In this document: positions 47,579-55,926 of the stretch, in pieces | Numbering within the stretch: the first letter of the stretch is position 1 | How the letters are laid out: each line of letters starts with the position of its first letter | Notes under the pieces: model-generated | The model's database searches: none | Seen by the model: only the letters and a program-made list of their open reading frames with translations | What the model was told of the DNA's origin: nothing | Made by a program: the position numbers and the translations under genes | Source: T1Sed10-7 sp040904745 | GTDB lineage: Bacteria; Actinomycetota; Nitriliruptoria; Nitriliruptorales; Nitriliruptoraceae | Direction: 5' to 3' | NCBI GenBank assembly: GCA_040904745.1 | Contig: JBBDSW010000186.1 | Span: 1 to 64,000, forward strand | DNA length: 64,000 nt

Positions 47579-48900
47579 CCCAGGAGCCGTCACCGCCCAG
47601 CGCCCTCGAGCGCCTCTACTCCCACCTCATCGACGACGAGGACCACGGGCGCGGGGAACTCGACGTCGAGGTGGCCGCAGCGGTCCCGGGCAACGCCGCC
47701 AAGCAGGTCACGGCCATGACCTTGCAGAAGGTCGGTGACCTGATCGTCGATGCCAAGACGGTGTTGAGTTGGCTCCTGGTCGCGGTCGGCGCTCCGGCCG
47801 TCCTCATCGGGTTGCTCGTGCCCATCCGCGAGTCCGGCTCGATGCTCCCGCAGGCCAGCCTGGTCCCGCTGGTCCGACGGATGGCGGTACGCAAGTGGCT
47901 GTGGGTCGCCGGGGCGATCCTCCAGGCGCTCGCGACGGTCGCGATGGCCGTGGTGGCCGCCACGCTGGAGGGCACGGCCGCCGGTCTCGGCATCCTCATC
48001 GCGCTCGCGGTGTTCGCGCTGGCGCGATCGCTGTCGTCGATCGCCTCGAAGGATGTGCTCGGCCGGACGCTGCCGAAGGGCACCCGCGGGCAGATCAACG
48101 GCTACGCCACGATCGGTGCCGGCATCGCAGCGATCACGGTCGGCCTGGGGCTGCGCATCCTCGGCGGCGGGACGGCCCGCCCCGCGACCTTCGCGTGGTT
48201 GCTCATCGGCGCAGCGCTCGCCTGGGTGTGCGCGTCCGTCGTCTATTCCCGGGTGAGAGAGACACCGGGCGAGCACGACCCTGATGCCGATGCCGGCGCG
48301 GCGACCGCGGCCTTGGCACTGCTGCGCGAGGACGCGCCGTTCCGTCGGTTCGTCGTCGCTCGCACGTTGCTGCTGGTCTCCGCGTTGAGCCCGCCGTTCA
48401 TCGTCGCGCTGGCGACCGAGCAAGGGGGGGCAGGACTCGCCGGTCTCGGCTCCTTCGTGGCCTCCAGCGGCATCGCAGCGTTGATCGGTGGCCGTGCCTG
48501 GGGCCGGCTCGCCGACCGTTCCTCCCGTCGCGTGATGATGCTGGCCGCCGGAGGTTCGTCCCTCCTGGTGCTCGCGTTCCTGGGGGCCCTGCTGATCGAT
48601 GGCGCCCGCGAACTGACGCTGCTGTACCCGGGGACCTACCTGCTGCTCACGCTCGCCCATCATGGCGCTCGCATCGGTCGCAAGACCTACGTCGTCGACC
48701 TCGCCGGCGGGAACAAACGCACCGACTACGTCGCCGTCTCCAACACCGCGATCGGCGTGCTGCTGCTCATCACCGGCGCCCTCACCTCGGCGCTGGCGGT
48801 GCTCGGCCCCGAGGTCGCCCTGGCCGCGCTCGCCGCGCTGGGACTGCTCGGCGTGGTGGTCAGCGGGTCGCTGCCGGAGGTCTCCTCCTCGGAGAAGTGA
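47575..48900 (+). CDS. MFS transporter
   Basis: A 441-residue membrane protein with about twelve helices and a ~60-residue soluble N-terminus (LYSHLIDDEDHGRGELDVEV). Helices include TVLSWLLVAVGAPAVLIGLL, MAVRKWLWVAGAILQALATV and AGLAGLGSFVASSGIAALIG; the loop-2/3-type motif GRAWGRLADRSSRRVMM fits MFS motif A in the second half. GTG 47575 overlaps the preceding stop (GTGA). It closes the six-gene operon. Substrate cannot be read from sequence. Confidence 0.83.
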   Translation: MTQEPSPPSALERLYSHLIDDEDHGRGELDVEVAAAVPGNAAKQVTAMTLQKVGDLIVDAKTVLSWLLVAVGAPAVLIGLLVPIRESGSMLPQASLVPLVRRMAVRKWLWVAGAILQALATVAMAVVAATLEGTAAGLGILIALAVFALARSLSSIASKDVLGRTLPKGTRGQINGYATIGAGIAAITVGLGLRILGGGTARPATFAWLLIGAALAWVCASVVYSRVRETPGEHDPDADAGAATAALALLREDAPFRRFVVARTLLLVSALSPPFIVALATEQGGAGLAGLGSFVASSGIAALIGGRAWGRLADRSSRRVMMLAAGGSSLLVLAFLGALLIDGARELTLLYPGTYLLLTLAHHGARIGRKTYVVDLAGGNKRTDYVAVSNTAIGVLLLITGALTSALAVLGPEVALAALAALGLLGVVVSGSLPEVSSSEK

Positions 48901-48943
48901 TCGGCGCTGGCCACGGCGGCCGTCTCCTCGCCAGCCCGATCAC
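48897..48943. terminator. Bidirectional terminator-like hairpin
   Basis: GTGATCGGCGCTGGC (48897-48911) pairs with GCCAGCCCGATCAC (48930-48943) apart from one bulged base, with an 18-nt loop. It spans the 39-bp gap between the convergent MFS and DUF456 genes and includes both stop codons. Confidence 0.65.
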
Positions 48944-49431
48944 CAACCCCGAACGAACACGGCGGTGGCCCAGGAGACGATCATCACGACCGCGAGGACG
49001 AGTTCGATGACGACGCCGACGCCGTAGGCCCGGAGCACGCTCAGCGCGGAGGATCGCGCTGCGGCGTGGTCACCCAGGCGCCACCACTCTCCGAGGTAGA
49101 GTCCCGCCAGTCCCCCGAGCAGGAAGCCGGCGACCGGCAGCAGGAAGAACCCGAGCAGTGCCCCGACCGCGGCGATCGCCAACGAACGTGTCGACGCGCC
49201 GGCAGCACGCCCGCGGCGGGTCGGCAGCCAGATGGTTGCCAGCGTCCCGGCGGCGAACAACACGGTCAGCCAAGCCGCCACCCACCAACCGGTGGCGTCT
49301 GCCTCCAACCACAGCAACGAACCAACGCCGACGAGCCAGATGACGACGAGTCCGGGCAGCACGGGGACGAGTACCCCGAAGAGCCCGATCAGCATGAGGA
49401 GGAGCGCGACGGTGACGATGGCGACCTCCAC
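48940..49431 (-). CDS. DUF456 family membrane protein
   Basis: A 163-residue protein with four to five membrane helices: ALLLMLIGLFGVLVPVLPGL, then VAAWLTVLFAAGTLATIWLP, then the family's glycine-rich segment LLGFFLLPVAGFLLGGLAGL YLGEW, and GVGVVIELVLAVVMIVSWAT. The PxLPG turn (PVLPGL) and GxxxG-rich third helix are DUF456 hallmarks. GTG 49431 has GGGAGG 5 nt upstream, better than the GTG two codons earlier. It lies just downstream of the tRNA gene on the same strand. Function unknown. Confidence 0.82.
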   Translation of the reverse strand: MEVAIVTVALLLMLIGLFGVLVPVLPGLVVIWLVGVGSLLWLEADATGWWVAAWLTVLFAAGTLATIWLPTRRGRAAGASTRSLAIAAVGALLGFFLLPVAGFLLGGLAGLYLGEWWRLGDHAAARSSALSVLRAYGVGVVIELVLAVVMIVSWATAVFVRGW

Positions 49432-49462
49432 CAGCACCTCCCGGTGATGACCAGCTTCGAGG

Positions 49463-49536
49463 TGGGCCGGGCGGGACTTGAACCCGCGCCTGACGGATTA
49501 TGAGTCCGCTGCTCTGACCAGCTGAGCTACCGGCCC
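49463..49536 (-). tRNA. tRNA with CAU anticodon (Ile2 or elongator Met)
   Basis: A 74-nt cloverleaf on the minus strand: acceptor stem GGGCCGG (5') with CCGGCCC (3') and discriminator A; D arm TAGCTCAGCTGGTCAGAGCA; anticodon arm GCGGA-CTCATAA-TCCGT with anticodon CAT; T arm GCGGGTTCAAGTCCCGC. The 3' end is followed by CC then T, so the CCA end is only partly encoded. The G1-C72 pair and T arm do not match initiator tRNA. Elongator Met versus Ile2 (lysidine-modified) cannot be settled by eye. TAGGCT at 49553-49548 gives a 5-nt leader. Confidence 0.93.
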
Positions 49537-49547
49537 GAAGGAGAGAG

Positions 49548-49557
49548 AGCCTACTGT
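49548..49557. promoter_or_regulatory. Overlapping divergent -10-like boxes
   Basis: AGCCTACTGT contains TAGGCT on the minus strand (49553-49548, for the tRNA) and TACTGT on the plus strand (49552-49557, for the metallo-hydrolase gene). The two hexamers share the central TA, so the promoters should exclude each other. Confidence 0.5.
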
Positions 49558-49604
49558 CGGGCCGGCCGCGACCGACACCACGCCGGACCTTCGAGGAGCC
49601 GCAG

Positions 49605-50234
49605 ATGCGCATCACCAAGTACCCACAGTCCTGCCTGGTCGTCGAGGTCGGAGGTGCCCGGTTGGCGATCGACCCGGGCACCTTCGTCACCGCACGCTAC
49701 GACCTCGCGGACCTCGGACATCTCGACGCGGTGCTCTTCACCCACCGTCACGCCGACCACCTCGACGTCGAGGCGGTCGATCCCCTGCTGGAAGCGGGTG
49801 TCGCGCTGTACGGCAACGCCGACGTCGTCGACCTGCTCGGCGCCGAACGGTGCTCCCGGATCGCTGCGGGCGAGCCCTTCACCGCAGCCGGGGTCGACAT
49901 CGCCCCCTACGACCTGCCCCATGTGGTGATGGTCGACGGTTCCCCCGGACCTCCCAACACCGGGTTCCTGGTGGACGGGACGCTCTTCCATCCGGGTGAC
50001 GGCATCGAACTGGAGGGGCTGCGGGCCCGCGTCCTCGCGGCGCCGATCGCCGGGCCGTCGATCAGCTTCCATGCCGCCTACCGCCTCGTCGCGCGGTTCA
50101 GCCCCGAGCTCGTGATCCCCATCCACTACGACGGGTTCATCGCCTCCCCGGAGCACTTCGCCCAGGTCTGTGATCTCGCCGAGGTACGCGTGCTCGCGCA
50201 CGGCATGGCGACGGAGGTCCCGACGACAGCCTGA
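49605..50234 (+). CDS. Metallo-beta-lactamase fold hydrolase (UlaG-like)
   Basis: A 209-residue cytoplasmic hydrolase. It starts MRITKYPQSCLVVEVGGARL, reads LAIDPGTF, and has the metal motif HxHxDH in VLFTHRHADHLDVEAVDPLL near residues 46-52; further ligands are in DLPHVVMVDGSPGPPNTGFL, LFHPGDGIEL and PIHYDGFIASPEHF. This layout fits the UlaG/YtkL-like branch. ATG 49605 is preceded by GGAG, and the message would start from the TACTGT box at 49552. A short gap separates it from the DMT transporter gene. Substrate unknown. Confidence 0.86.
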   Translation: MRITKYPQSCLVVEVGGARLAIDPGTFVTARYDLADLGHLDAVLFTHRHADHLDVEAVDPLLEAGVALYGNADVVDLLGAERCSRIAAGEPFTAAGVDIAPYDLPHVVMVDGSPGPPNTGFLVDGTLFHPGDGIELEGLRARVLAAPIAGPSISFHAAYRLVARFSPELVIPIHYDGFIASPEHFAQVCDLAEVRVLAHGMATEVPTTA

Positions 50235-50290
50235 GCCCGTGCGACGACGCGTCAGCGTCTCGTCGCGTCGTCGCAGGCAGGAGGTGTGAC

Positions 50291-51121
50291 GTGGGGAGCC
50301 TGCTCAGCCTGCTCGCCGCGGTCGGCTTCGGTGTGTCGGACGTCACCGGGGCCGTGGCGGCACGACGCGTCTCGGCGTTGACCGTCACCTTCGGCATGCA
50401 GGTCGTCGGGCTGTTCGTCCTGCTCCCGGCGCTGGCCTTCCTCCCGGGGGAGCCGTCCGCTCCGGCCTTCGCCCTCGGCGCCCTGGGGGGCGGGACCGGG
50501 ACGCTCGGCCTGGTGCTCTACCTCCGCGCGATGGCGGTCGGCCCCATGGGGGTCATCTCGCCCATCGCCGCCCTCGTGGGCGCTGCGGTGCCCGTGACCT
50601 GGGGGCTGCTGCTCGCCGGCGATCGCCTCGCCCCCCGGCAGTTGGTGGGCATCGCGCTCGGGCTGGCCGCCGTCGTCGCGGTGGCCTACGTCCCAGGGGT
50701 CTCCGTGAAGGAGAGCGGCGTTCGCGGTCCGCTCGCCGCGCTGCTGGCCGGGGGTGGGTTCGGGCTGTTCTTCGTGGCACTGGACGCGACCCCGGCCGGG
50801 AGCGGGTTGTGGCCGCTGCTCGGTGCTCGCACGGCCGCGATCGTCATCTCCGCATCCGTGGCCGTCGTGCGTGGGCGCGACCTCGTGCCCCGACGGGTCG
50901 CTGGCCTCGTCACGATCAGCGGGCTCACCGACATGGCGGCCAACGTCCTGTTCCTTGAGGCCACCAGGGTCGGACTCCTCAGCCTCGTCTCCCTCCTCAC
51001 CTCGCTGTTCCCCGTGGTCGCACTGCTCACCGCCCGGTGGTGGTTGCACGAGCGCCTGACGTCGCTGCAAGCGATCGGCGTCCTGGCGGCGCTCGTTGCG
51101 ACGGGCCTCTTGGTCGTCTGA
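50291..51121 (+). CDS. EamA/DMT-family transporter
   Basis: A 276-residue membrane protein with ten helices arranged as two EamA repeats. The first repeat begins GSLLSLLAAVGFGVSDVTGA and includes GLVLYLRAMAVGPMGVISPI; the second includes GPLAALLAGGGFGLFFVALD and LFLEATRVGLLSLVSLLTSL then ARWWLHERLTSLQAIGVLAA. The LRAMAVGPMGVISPIAAL and EATRVGLLSLVS segments are the usual 5-helix repeat ends. GTG 50291 follows an AGGAGG site. Substrate is probably a metabolite. Confidence 0.85.
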   Translation: MGSLLSLLAAVGFGVSDVTGAVAARRVSALTVTFGMQVVGLFVLLPALAFLPGEPSAPAFALGALGGGTGTLGLVLYLRAMAVGPMGVISPIAALVGAAVPVTWGLLLAGDRLAPRQLVGIALGLAAVVAVAYVPGVSVKESGVRGPLAALLAGGGFGLFFVALDATPAGSGLWPLLGARTAAIVISASVAVVRGRDLVPRRVAGLVTISGLTDMAANVLFLEATRVGLLSLVSLLTSLFPVVALLTARWWLHERLTSLQAIGVLAALVATGLLVV

Positions 51122-51214
51122 CCACACGGGTCACGTGGCCATCCGCCGGTGGTCGTCGTGGACACCGCATCGGACACTCGGTCCTCGATCGCTCCCTCGA
51201 GGCTCGAACCGCCG

Positions 51215-52621
51215 ATGACCACCACGACGACCACCGCGCACGATCACGGCAGCTGGCCACGCCGTGCCGCGCGTTCCTGGCGGCGTCTGCGACGACGGGC
51301 CTTGGACGTCCTCGACCGAGCCCTGCAGGCCCGTCCGACCCGCAGGATCACGTGGGCGGGTCCGGTCCCGGTCACCTACGTGATCTGGAACGCGTTCTCG
51401 GTCGGCGGCACGGTCCGCACCGTCCTGCGGCAGGCAGAGGGCCTGCTCGACCAGGGGCATCAGGTCACGGTCGTCTCCGTCCTCCGTCACCCCAGCCAGG
51501 AACACCCGTTCTTCGACGTCGACCCACGTCTGAACCTCGAGGTGCTGGTGGACCGGCACCGGCTGGCCACGACGCGCACCCCGCTCGGGCGGCTCCGCCG
51601 CTGGCTCGATGGCAAGCCGCGCCTCACCTCGCAGTTCTCCATCGGACGTGAGCAGCAGGCGAGTCTGCTGGTCGACCTCACGCTGCTGCACAGGCTCATC
51701 CGGGCGCGAGGCGTGGTGGTCGGGACCCGCGTCGGTGTGAACCTGGCCATCGCCCGCTTCGCACACCCCCGCGCCACGAAGGTGGCCCAGGAGCACCTCC
51801 ATCTGGACCACTACGAGCGTGCCGTCCGGTCGGCGCTGCTGAGGCACGCGCCGCGGCTCGACGCGATCGCCTGCCTGACCGAGGCCGACGCGAACACCTA
51901 CCGCGACGCGCTGGGCGACGACGCACCCACGGTCATCGTGCTTCCCAACCCGATCCCCGATCAGCTGCCACGCCCCGCATCCCGACAGCGGCCGCGGATC
52001 GTCTCCGTGGGGCGGCTGGCGGCCAGCAAGGGCTTCGACCAGTTGATCACGGCCTTCGCGCAGGTCGCGGATGCCCATCCGGACTGGGAGCTCCGGATCG
52101 TCGGCTCCGGTCCCTGGCGTGGACGGCTCGAGGAACAGGTCCGTGGCCTCGGGCTCGAGGACAGGATCACCATCGCGCCGGAGACCAAGGACGTGGCCGG
52201 CGAGCTCGCCGCGGCCTCGGTGTTCGGCTTGAGCGCCCGACACGAGGGGTTCGGGATCGTGCTGCTCGAGGCGATGGCGGCCGGACTCCCGGTCGTGAGC
52301 ATGGCCTCCCCGCAGGGGCCTCGCGAGCTCCTGCGCCATGAGCGCAACGCGCTGGTCACCCCACCAGGTGACGTGGCGGCCTTCGCTGGGCAACTGGACC
52401 GCTTGCTGCGCGACCCGGTGCTCCAGGGGCAGCTCGCGCACGCGGGGCGGCGCTTCGTCACCCGTTTCACGACCTCGACGATCACCGCGCGCTGGTCGCA
52501 ACTGCTCGAGGAACTGGCCCGCGGACGGCCGTCACCGACGGTCACCCCAGCTGATCGAAGCGGCGCGCATCGGCGTCGTCCAGGAAGCCGTAGGGGTAGT
52601 CCGGTGGCGTCGGCTGGCTGA
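51215..52621 (+). CDS. Family 4 glycosyltransferase
   Basis: A 468-residue GT-B-fold enzyme. The N-terminal Rossmann part has ITWAGPVPVTYVIWNAFSVG and GTVRTVLRQAEGLLDQGHQV; the nucleotide-sugar part has PRIVSVGRLAASKGFDQLIT and LRIVGSGPWRGRLEEQ, then the E-rich catalytic motif ARHEGFGIVLLEAMAAGLPV. Relatives transfer sugar to cell-envelope polymers such as teichoic acid. ATG 51215 is chosen from homology; GAGG is 13 nt upstream. The last ~27 residues overlap the convergent aldo/keto reductase gene by 80 bp. Confidence 0.86.
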   Translation: MTTTTTTAHDHGSWPRRAARSWRRLRRRALDVLDRALQARPTRRITWAGPVPVTYVIWNAFSVGGTVRTVLRQAEGLLDQGHQVTVVSVLRHPSQEHPFFDVDPRLNLEVLVDRHRLATTRTPLGRLRRWLDGKPRLTSQFSIGREQQASLLVDLTLLHRLIRARGVVVGTRVGVNLAIARFAHPRATKVAQEHLHLDHYERAVRSALLRHAPRLDAIACLTEADANTYRDALGDDAPTVIVLPNPIPDQLPRPASRQRPRIVSVGRLAASKGFDQLITAFAQVADAHPDWELRIVGSGPWRGRLEEQVRGLGLEDRITIAPETKDVAGELAAASVFGLSARHEGFGIVLLEAMAAGLPVVSMASPQGPRELLRHERNALVTPPGDVAAFAGQLDRLLRDPVLQGQLAHAGRRFVTRFTTSTITARWSQLLEELARGRPSPTVTPADRSGAHRRRPGSRRGSPVASAG

Positions 52622-53570
52622 CCGCGTCGAGCCGCGTGAGATCGTCGACCGTCAGATCGAGCTCGGCCGCGCCGAGGTTGTCCTGGAGCTGCGCGTCCGT
52701 GCGGACACCGAGGATCGTCGAGGTCACCCCGGGCTGGGCGCCGACCCATGCCAGCGCGACCTGGCTCATCGTCGCGTCGTGGGCCGCGGCGACCTCGGCC
52801 ACGACATCGAGGACCCGGAAGGTGTGCTCGTTGGCTCGCTTGCCGTAGGCCTCGACGCCGCGCTCCGGATCCTCGCCCAGCCTGGTCGCACCGCTCGGAC
52901 GCTCCTCCCGCCGGTACTTGCCCGTCAGCCAACCGCCGCCGAGCGGGGACCACGGCAGCAGCCCGACGCCCTCGTCGAGTGCGCAGGGGACGAGCTCCCA
53001 CTCGATCTCGCGCGCGAGCAGGTTGTACTGCGGTTGGAGGGTGACGATCGGGCTCAGCCCGGCGGACCGGGCGGTGTCGACGATCCGCTGGAGCTGGTAC
53101 CCGCGGACGTTGGAGACCCCGAGTGCACGCACCTTGCCCGCCCGGACCAGGTCATCGAGCGTGCTGAGCCACGCCTCGACCGGGGTCAGCGGGTCCCAGG
53201 CGTGGATCTGGTAGAGATCGATGTGATCGACGCCGAGCCGCGTGAGGCTCGCATCGATCGCCCGGTGGAGGTGGGCGGCGGAGAGGCCCTGGTCGTTCGG
53301 GCCGGCGTCATCGCCGACCGGGAACCGTGCCTTGGTCGCAACGACCACGTCGTCGCGAACCCGCCGGTCAGCCAGCCAGCGACCGACGATCCGCTCGCTG
53401 TCCCCACCGACGTACACGTCGGCGACATCGAGCAGGTTCCCGCCGGCTTCCCGGTAGGCATCGAGGATGTCGAACGCTTCGGCCTCCGGGGTCTCCTGTC
53501 CGAAGGTCATCGTTCCGAGCGCGAGGCTGGAGACCAGCTGCCCGCTCTCTCCCAGCGTCCTCTGTTCCAT
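52542..53570 (-). CDS. Aldo/keto reductase
   Basis: A 342-residue NADPH-dependent TIM-barrel reductase. The family sequence includes LALGTMTFGQETPEAEAFDI, GNLLDVADVYVGGDSERIVG (catalytic Asp and Tyr in DVADVYVGG), VVVATKARF (Lys), DHIDLYQIHAWDPLTPVEAW (His), and LQPQYNLLAREIEWELVPCA and GLLPWSPLGGGWLTGKYRRE for cofactor binding. ATG 53570 has GGAG 5 nt upstream. It follows the luciferase-like gene by 32 bp on the same strand, so the two are probably co-transcribed. Its 3' end overlaps the glycosyltransferase gene. Confidence 0.9.
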   Translation of the reverse strand: MEQRTLGESGQLVSSLALGTMTFGQETPEAEAFDILDAYREAGGNLLDVADVYVGGDSERIVGRWLADRRVRDDVVVATKARFPVGDDAGPNDQGLSAAHLHRAIDASLTRLGVDHIDLYQIHAWDPLTPVEAWLSTLDDLVRAGKVRALGVSNVRGYQLQRIVDTARSAGLSPIVTLQPQYNLLAREIEWELVPCALDEGVGLLPWSPLGGGWLTGKYRREERPSGATRLGEDPERGVEAYGKRANEHTFRVLDVVAEVAAAHDATMSQVALAWVGAQPGVTSTILGVRTDAQLQDNLGAAELDLTVDDLTRLDAVSQPTPPDYPYGFLDDADARRFDQLG

Positions 53571-53602
53571 GATCGCTCCGTCCTTCGCCAGCTCGCCCCG
53601 CG

Positions 53603-54538
53603 TCAGGCGCGGGCGAGTTCGCCCATGATGCCGACCATCTCCACGTCATCATGGAGCTGATGCTGCAACATGAACCGGGACACGCCTGCTTGCGTGTAGG
53701 TCTGCAGTCGCTGCGCGGCCTGGTCGACGGTGCCGACCACCCACTCGCTCTTCAAGCCGTCGAGCCAGGCGTCGAGGTCGCCGCCGGCCCCGGAGCTCGC
53801 CTTGAGTCGTCCAGCACGATCACGGACCTCGGCCTCGTCGCGACCGAGCAGGCATCCGGTCATGATCGACATCGGCAGCGGCTCCCGACCAGCGTCCGCG
53901 CAGGCAGCATCGAGCTTGCGCTTGCGCTCCCGGGCGTCCTCGGGGGAGGGGAACGTGGTGTTGTACTCGTCGGCGAACCGGGCGGCCAGACGGGAGGAGC
54001 GTGGCCCCGCGGCGCCGCCGAGGATCAGGGGCACGCTCGGCGACTGGAGGGGCTTGGGGTTCGCCTCGCAACCCTCGAGCCGGTAGTGGGCACCGTGATG
54101 ATCGAAACGGTCCTCGGTGAACTGCCTTCGGACGATCTCCACCTGCTCCTCGAACACCTCGTAGCGCGTCCCGAGGTCTTGGAACGGGAACCCGTAGGTG
54201 CGATGCTCGAGCTCGTGCCAGCCGGCCCCCATCCCGAGCTCGACCCGGCCGCCGGAGATGTGGTCCGCGGTGACGACGCCCTTGGCCAGCACCGACGGGT
54301 GCCGGAACGAGGTCGGTGAGACCATCGTGCCGAGCCGGATGCGCTGGGTCACCGCCGCCAGTCCCCCGAGCGTGACCCACGCATCCAACGAGGAACGTTC
54401 GGTCCTCGACGCCACCGACTGGTAGTGGTCGGATCGGAACAACCCCTCGAGCCCGGCATCCTCGACGGCCCGGCCGAGCGCGACCCACTGCTCCCAGGTC
54501 ACCGACTCCTGCCCCTCGATCATCAGGTTCACACGCAA
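53603..54538 (-). CDS. LLM-class F420-dependent oxidoreductase
   Basis: A 311-residue luciferase-like TIM-barrel enzyme. LMIEGQESVTWEQWVALGRA opens the domain, GLFRSDHYQS provides a cofactor strand, and TQRIRLGTMVSPTSFRHPSV and GRVELGMGAGWHELEHRTYG are signature segments; the C-terminus has EWVVGTVDQAAQRLQTYTQA. These fit F420-dependent TIGR-type LLM oxidoreductases. The start is TTG 54538: GAGGAG lies 7 nt upstream and a TAGCGT box at 54572-54567 lies within the alternative upstream extension to 54577, which rules that GTG out if the box is used. Substrate unknown. Confidence 0.86.
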   Translation of the reverse strand: MRVNLMIEGQESVTWEQWVALGRAVEDAGLEGLFRSDHYQSVASRTERSSLDAWVTLGGLAAVTQRIRLGTMVSPTSFRHPSVLAKGVVTADHISGGRVELGMGAGWHELEHRTYGFPFQDLGTRYEVFEEQVEIVRRQFTEDRFDHHGAHYRLEGCEANPKPLQSPSVPLILGGAAGPRSSRLAARFADEYNTTFPSPEDARERKRKLDAACADAGREPLPMSIMTGCLLGRDEAEVRDRAGRLKASSGAGGDLDAWLDGLKSEWVVGTVDQAAQRLQTYTQAGVSRFMLQHQLHDDVEMVGIMGELARA

Positions 54539-54566
54539 CTGGCGGCTCCTCGTCGGCTGGCTCCTC

Positions 54567-54572
54567 ACGCTA
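54567..54572 (-). promoter_or_regulatory. -10-like box of the LLM oxidoreductase/aldo-keto reductase operon
   Basis: TAGCGT on the minus strand, 28 nt upstream of TTG 54538. A second TAGCGT is at 54588-54583. Confidence 0.45.
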
Positions 54573-54623
54573 ACCATCGCGCACGCTACGAGGAACCCGT
54601 CGGACGACCCTGATCCTCACGCC

Positions 54624-55913
54624 TCAGGCCGGATCGATCCGGTACACACCACCGTCGAGGTCGAGCACCAGCACCTCGCCGGCGGGGTCGGTCGCGAAGG
54701 AGACGACCGCGCCCGCGTCGATGCCGAGCTCGGCCTGCTCGGCCACCTGCCCGTCATCGTCGATGCGCAGGCCCCGCACCATCCCGTTGCAGGAGTCGGC
54801 GTAGAGGTAGACCCCGGTCAGCTCGGGGATCTCCTCGCCCCGGTAGACGACGCCGCCGGTGACGGCACAACCCTCCGGCCCGCGCGTCTCGTACTCGTAG
54901 ATCGGCGCGACGTGGTCGTCCGGCTCGCTGCCCGCGAAGGAGCCGGTTCCCTCCATCAGGTTCCACCCGAAGTTGGCACCGCGGGCGTCCTCCAGGGCGA
55001 CGCGGTTGATCTCCTCACGCGCGTCCTGTCCGACATCGCCGATCCAGAGCGCATCGGTCTCCGGATCGAAGGAGAACCGCCACGGGTTGCGGAGCCCGTA
55101 GGCGAAGATCTCCGGGGCGGCGTCCTCGACGTCGACGAACGGGTTGCTCTCGGGTACCGCATACGGGTCACCGCCCTGGGGGTCGATCCTCAGCAGCGAG
55201 CCGAGCGGGGTGGAGAGGTCCTGGCCGGCACCGAGGGGATCACCGGCGGCCCCACCATCACCGAGCCCGAGGTAGAGGAGGTCATCGGGTCCGATGCTCA
55301 CGTGCCCACCGTTGTGGTTGGCATACGGCTGCTCGTGGGTGAAGACCTCCCGGCGACGCTCGCCGACGACGCGGCCATCCTCGACGGCTACCGCGAGGAG
55401 CACGGTCTCTCCGTCGGGACCGGTCAAGGAGAGGTAGAGCGCGCGCCCATCGGCGGCGAACGCGATGCCGAGCAGCCCTCGCTCGCTGTCGAGGGTGGTC
55501 TCGGCCGAGACGTCGACGACCGGGTCCCCGGGCCCTTCGGTGGTGAGCGGGTGCACGGTGCCAGCACGCTCGGCGACGTAGAGCCTCCCGTCGGGACCCA
55601 CGTCAGCGGCGGTGGGTGAGTCCATCGAGGCGAGCGGTGTAAGGGTCAGGTCGACCTTCAGGTCCGGCTCGGGCGCGGCCTCCCCCGGATCGGTGGCTCG
55701 ATCTCCCCCGTCCTGCCCGTCCAAGCGCCCCTCCCCGTCGCCCGTGGCATCGTCGTCATCGGGGCGCTCTTCCTCGGATCCAACGTCGTCATCCTCGCTC
55801 GCTGGGTCGGGTCCGCCATCGCCACACCCGGCCAGCGCCAGCCCCAGGGCGAGCAGGAGCGCGACGCGCGTGCCATCGCCCCGTTGCAGCCCGCGATGGT
55901 TGGTTCCGCTCAT
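54624..55913 (-). CDS. PQQ-dependent sugar dehydrogenase-like lipoprotein
   Basis: A 429-residue exported protein. The signal segment (RVALLLALGLALAGC) has a lipobox cysteine near residue 31. A ~60-residue Asp/Glu/Gly-rich linker precedes a six-bladed propeller: DVGPDGRLYVAERAGTVHPL, LLGIAFAADGRALYLSLTG, HNGGHVSIGPDDLLYLGLGD, YGLRNPWRFSFDPETDALWI and YEYETRGPEGCAVTGGVVYR, as in soluble glucose dehydrogenases and Hhip-like proteins. ATG 55913 lies exactly 7 nt after TAGCCT and has no Shine-Dalgarno sequence, so it is probably leaderless. The substrate and the need for PQQ are unverified. Confidence 0.87.
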   Translation of the reverse strand: MSGTNHRGLQRGDGTRVALLLALGLALAGCGDGGPDPASEDDDVGSEEERPDDDDATGDGEGRLDGQDGGDRATDPGEAAPEPDLKVDLTLTPLASMDSPTAADVGPDGRLYVAERAGTVHPLTTEGPGDPVVDVSAETTLDSERGLLGIAFAADGRALYLSLTGPDGETVLLAVAVEDGRVVGERRREVFTHEQPYANHNGGHVSIGPDDLLYLGLGDGGAAGDPLGAGQDLSTPLGSLLRIDPQGGDPYAVPESNPFVDVEDAAPEIFAYGLRNPWRFSFDPETDALWIGDVGQDAREEINRVALEDARGANFGWNLMEGTGSFAGSEPDDHVAPIYEYETRGPEGCAVTGGVVYRGEEIPELTGVYLYADSCNGMVRGLRIDDDGQVAEQAELGIDAGAVVSFATDPAGEVLVLDLDGGVYRIDPA

Positions 55914-55920
55914 AGGAGCG

Positions 55921-55926
55921 AGGCTA
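55921..55926 (-). promoter_or_regulatory. Leaderless -10-like box of the PQQ-type lipoprotein gene
   Basis: TAGCCT, exactly seven bases, then ATG 55913 on the minus strand. It abuts the 3' end of the DUF429 gene. Confidence 0.48.
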
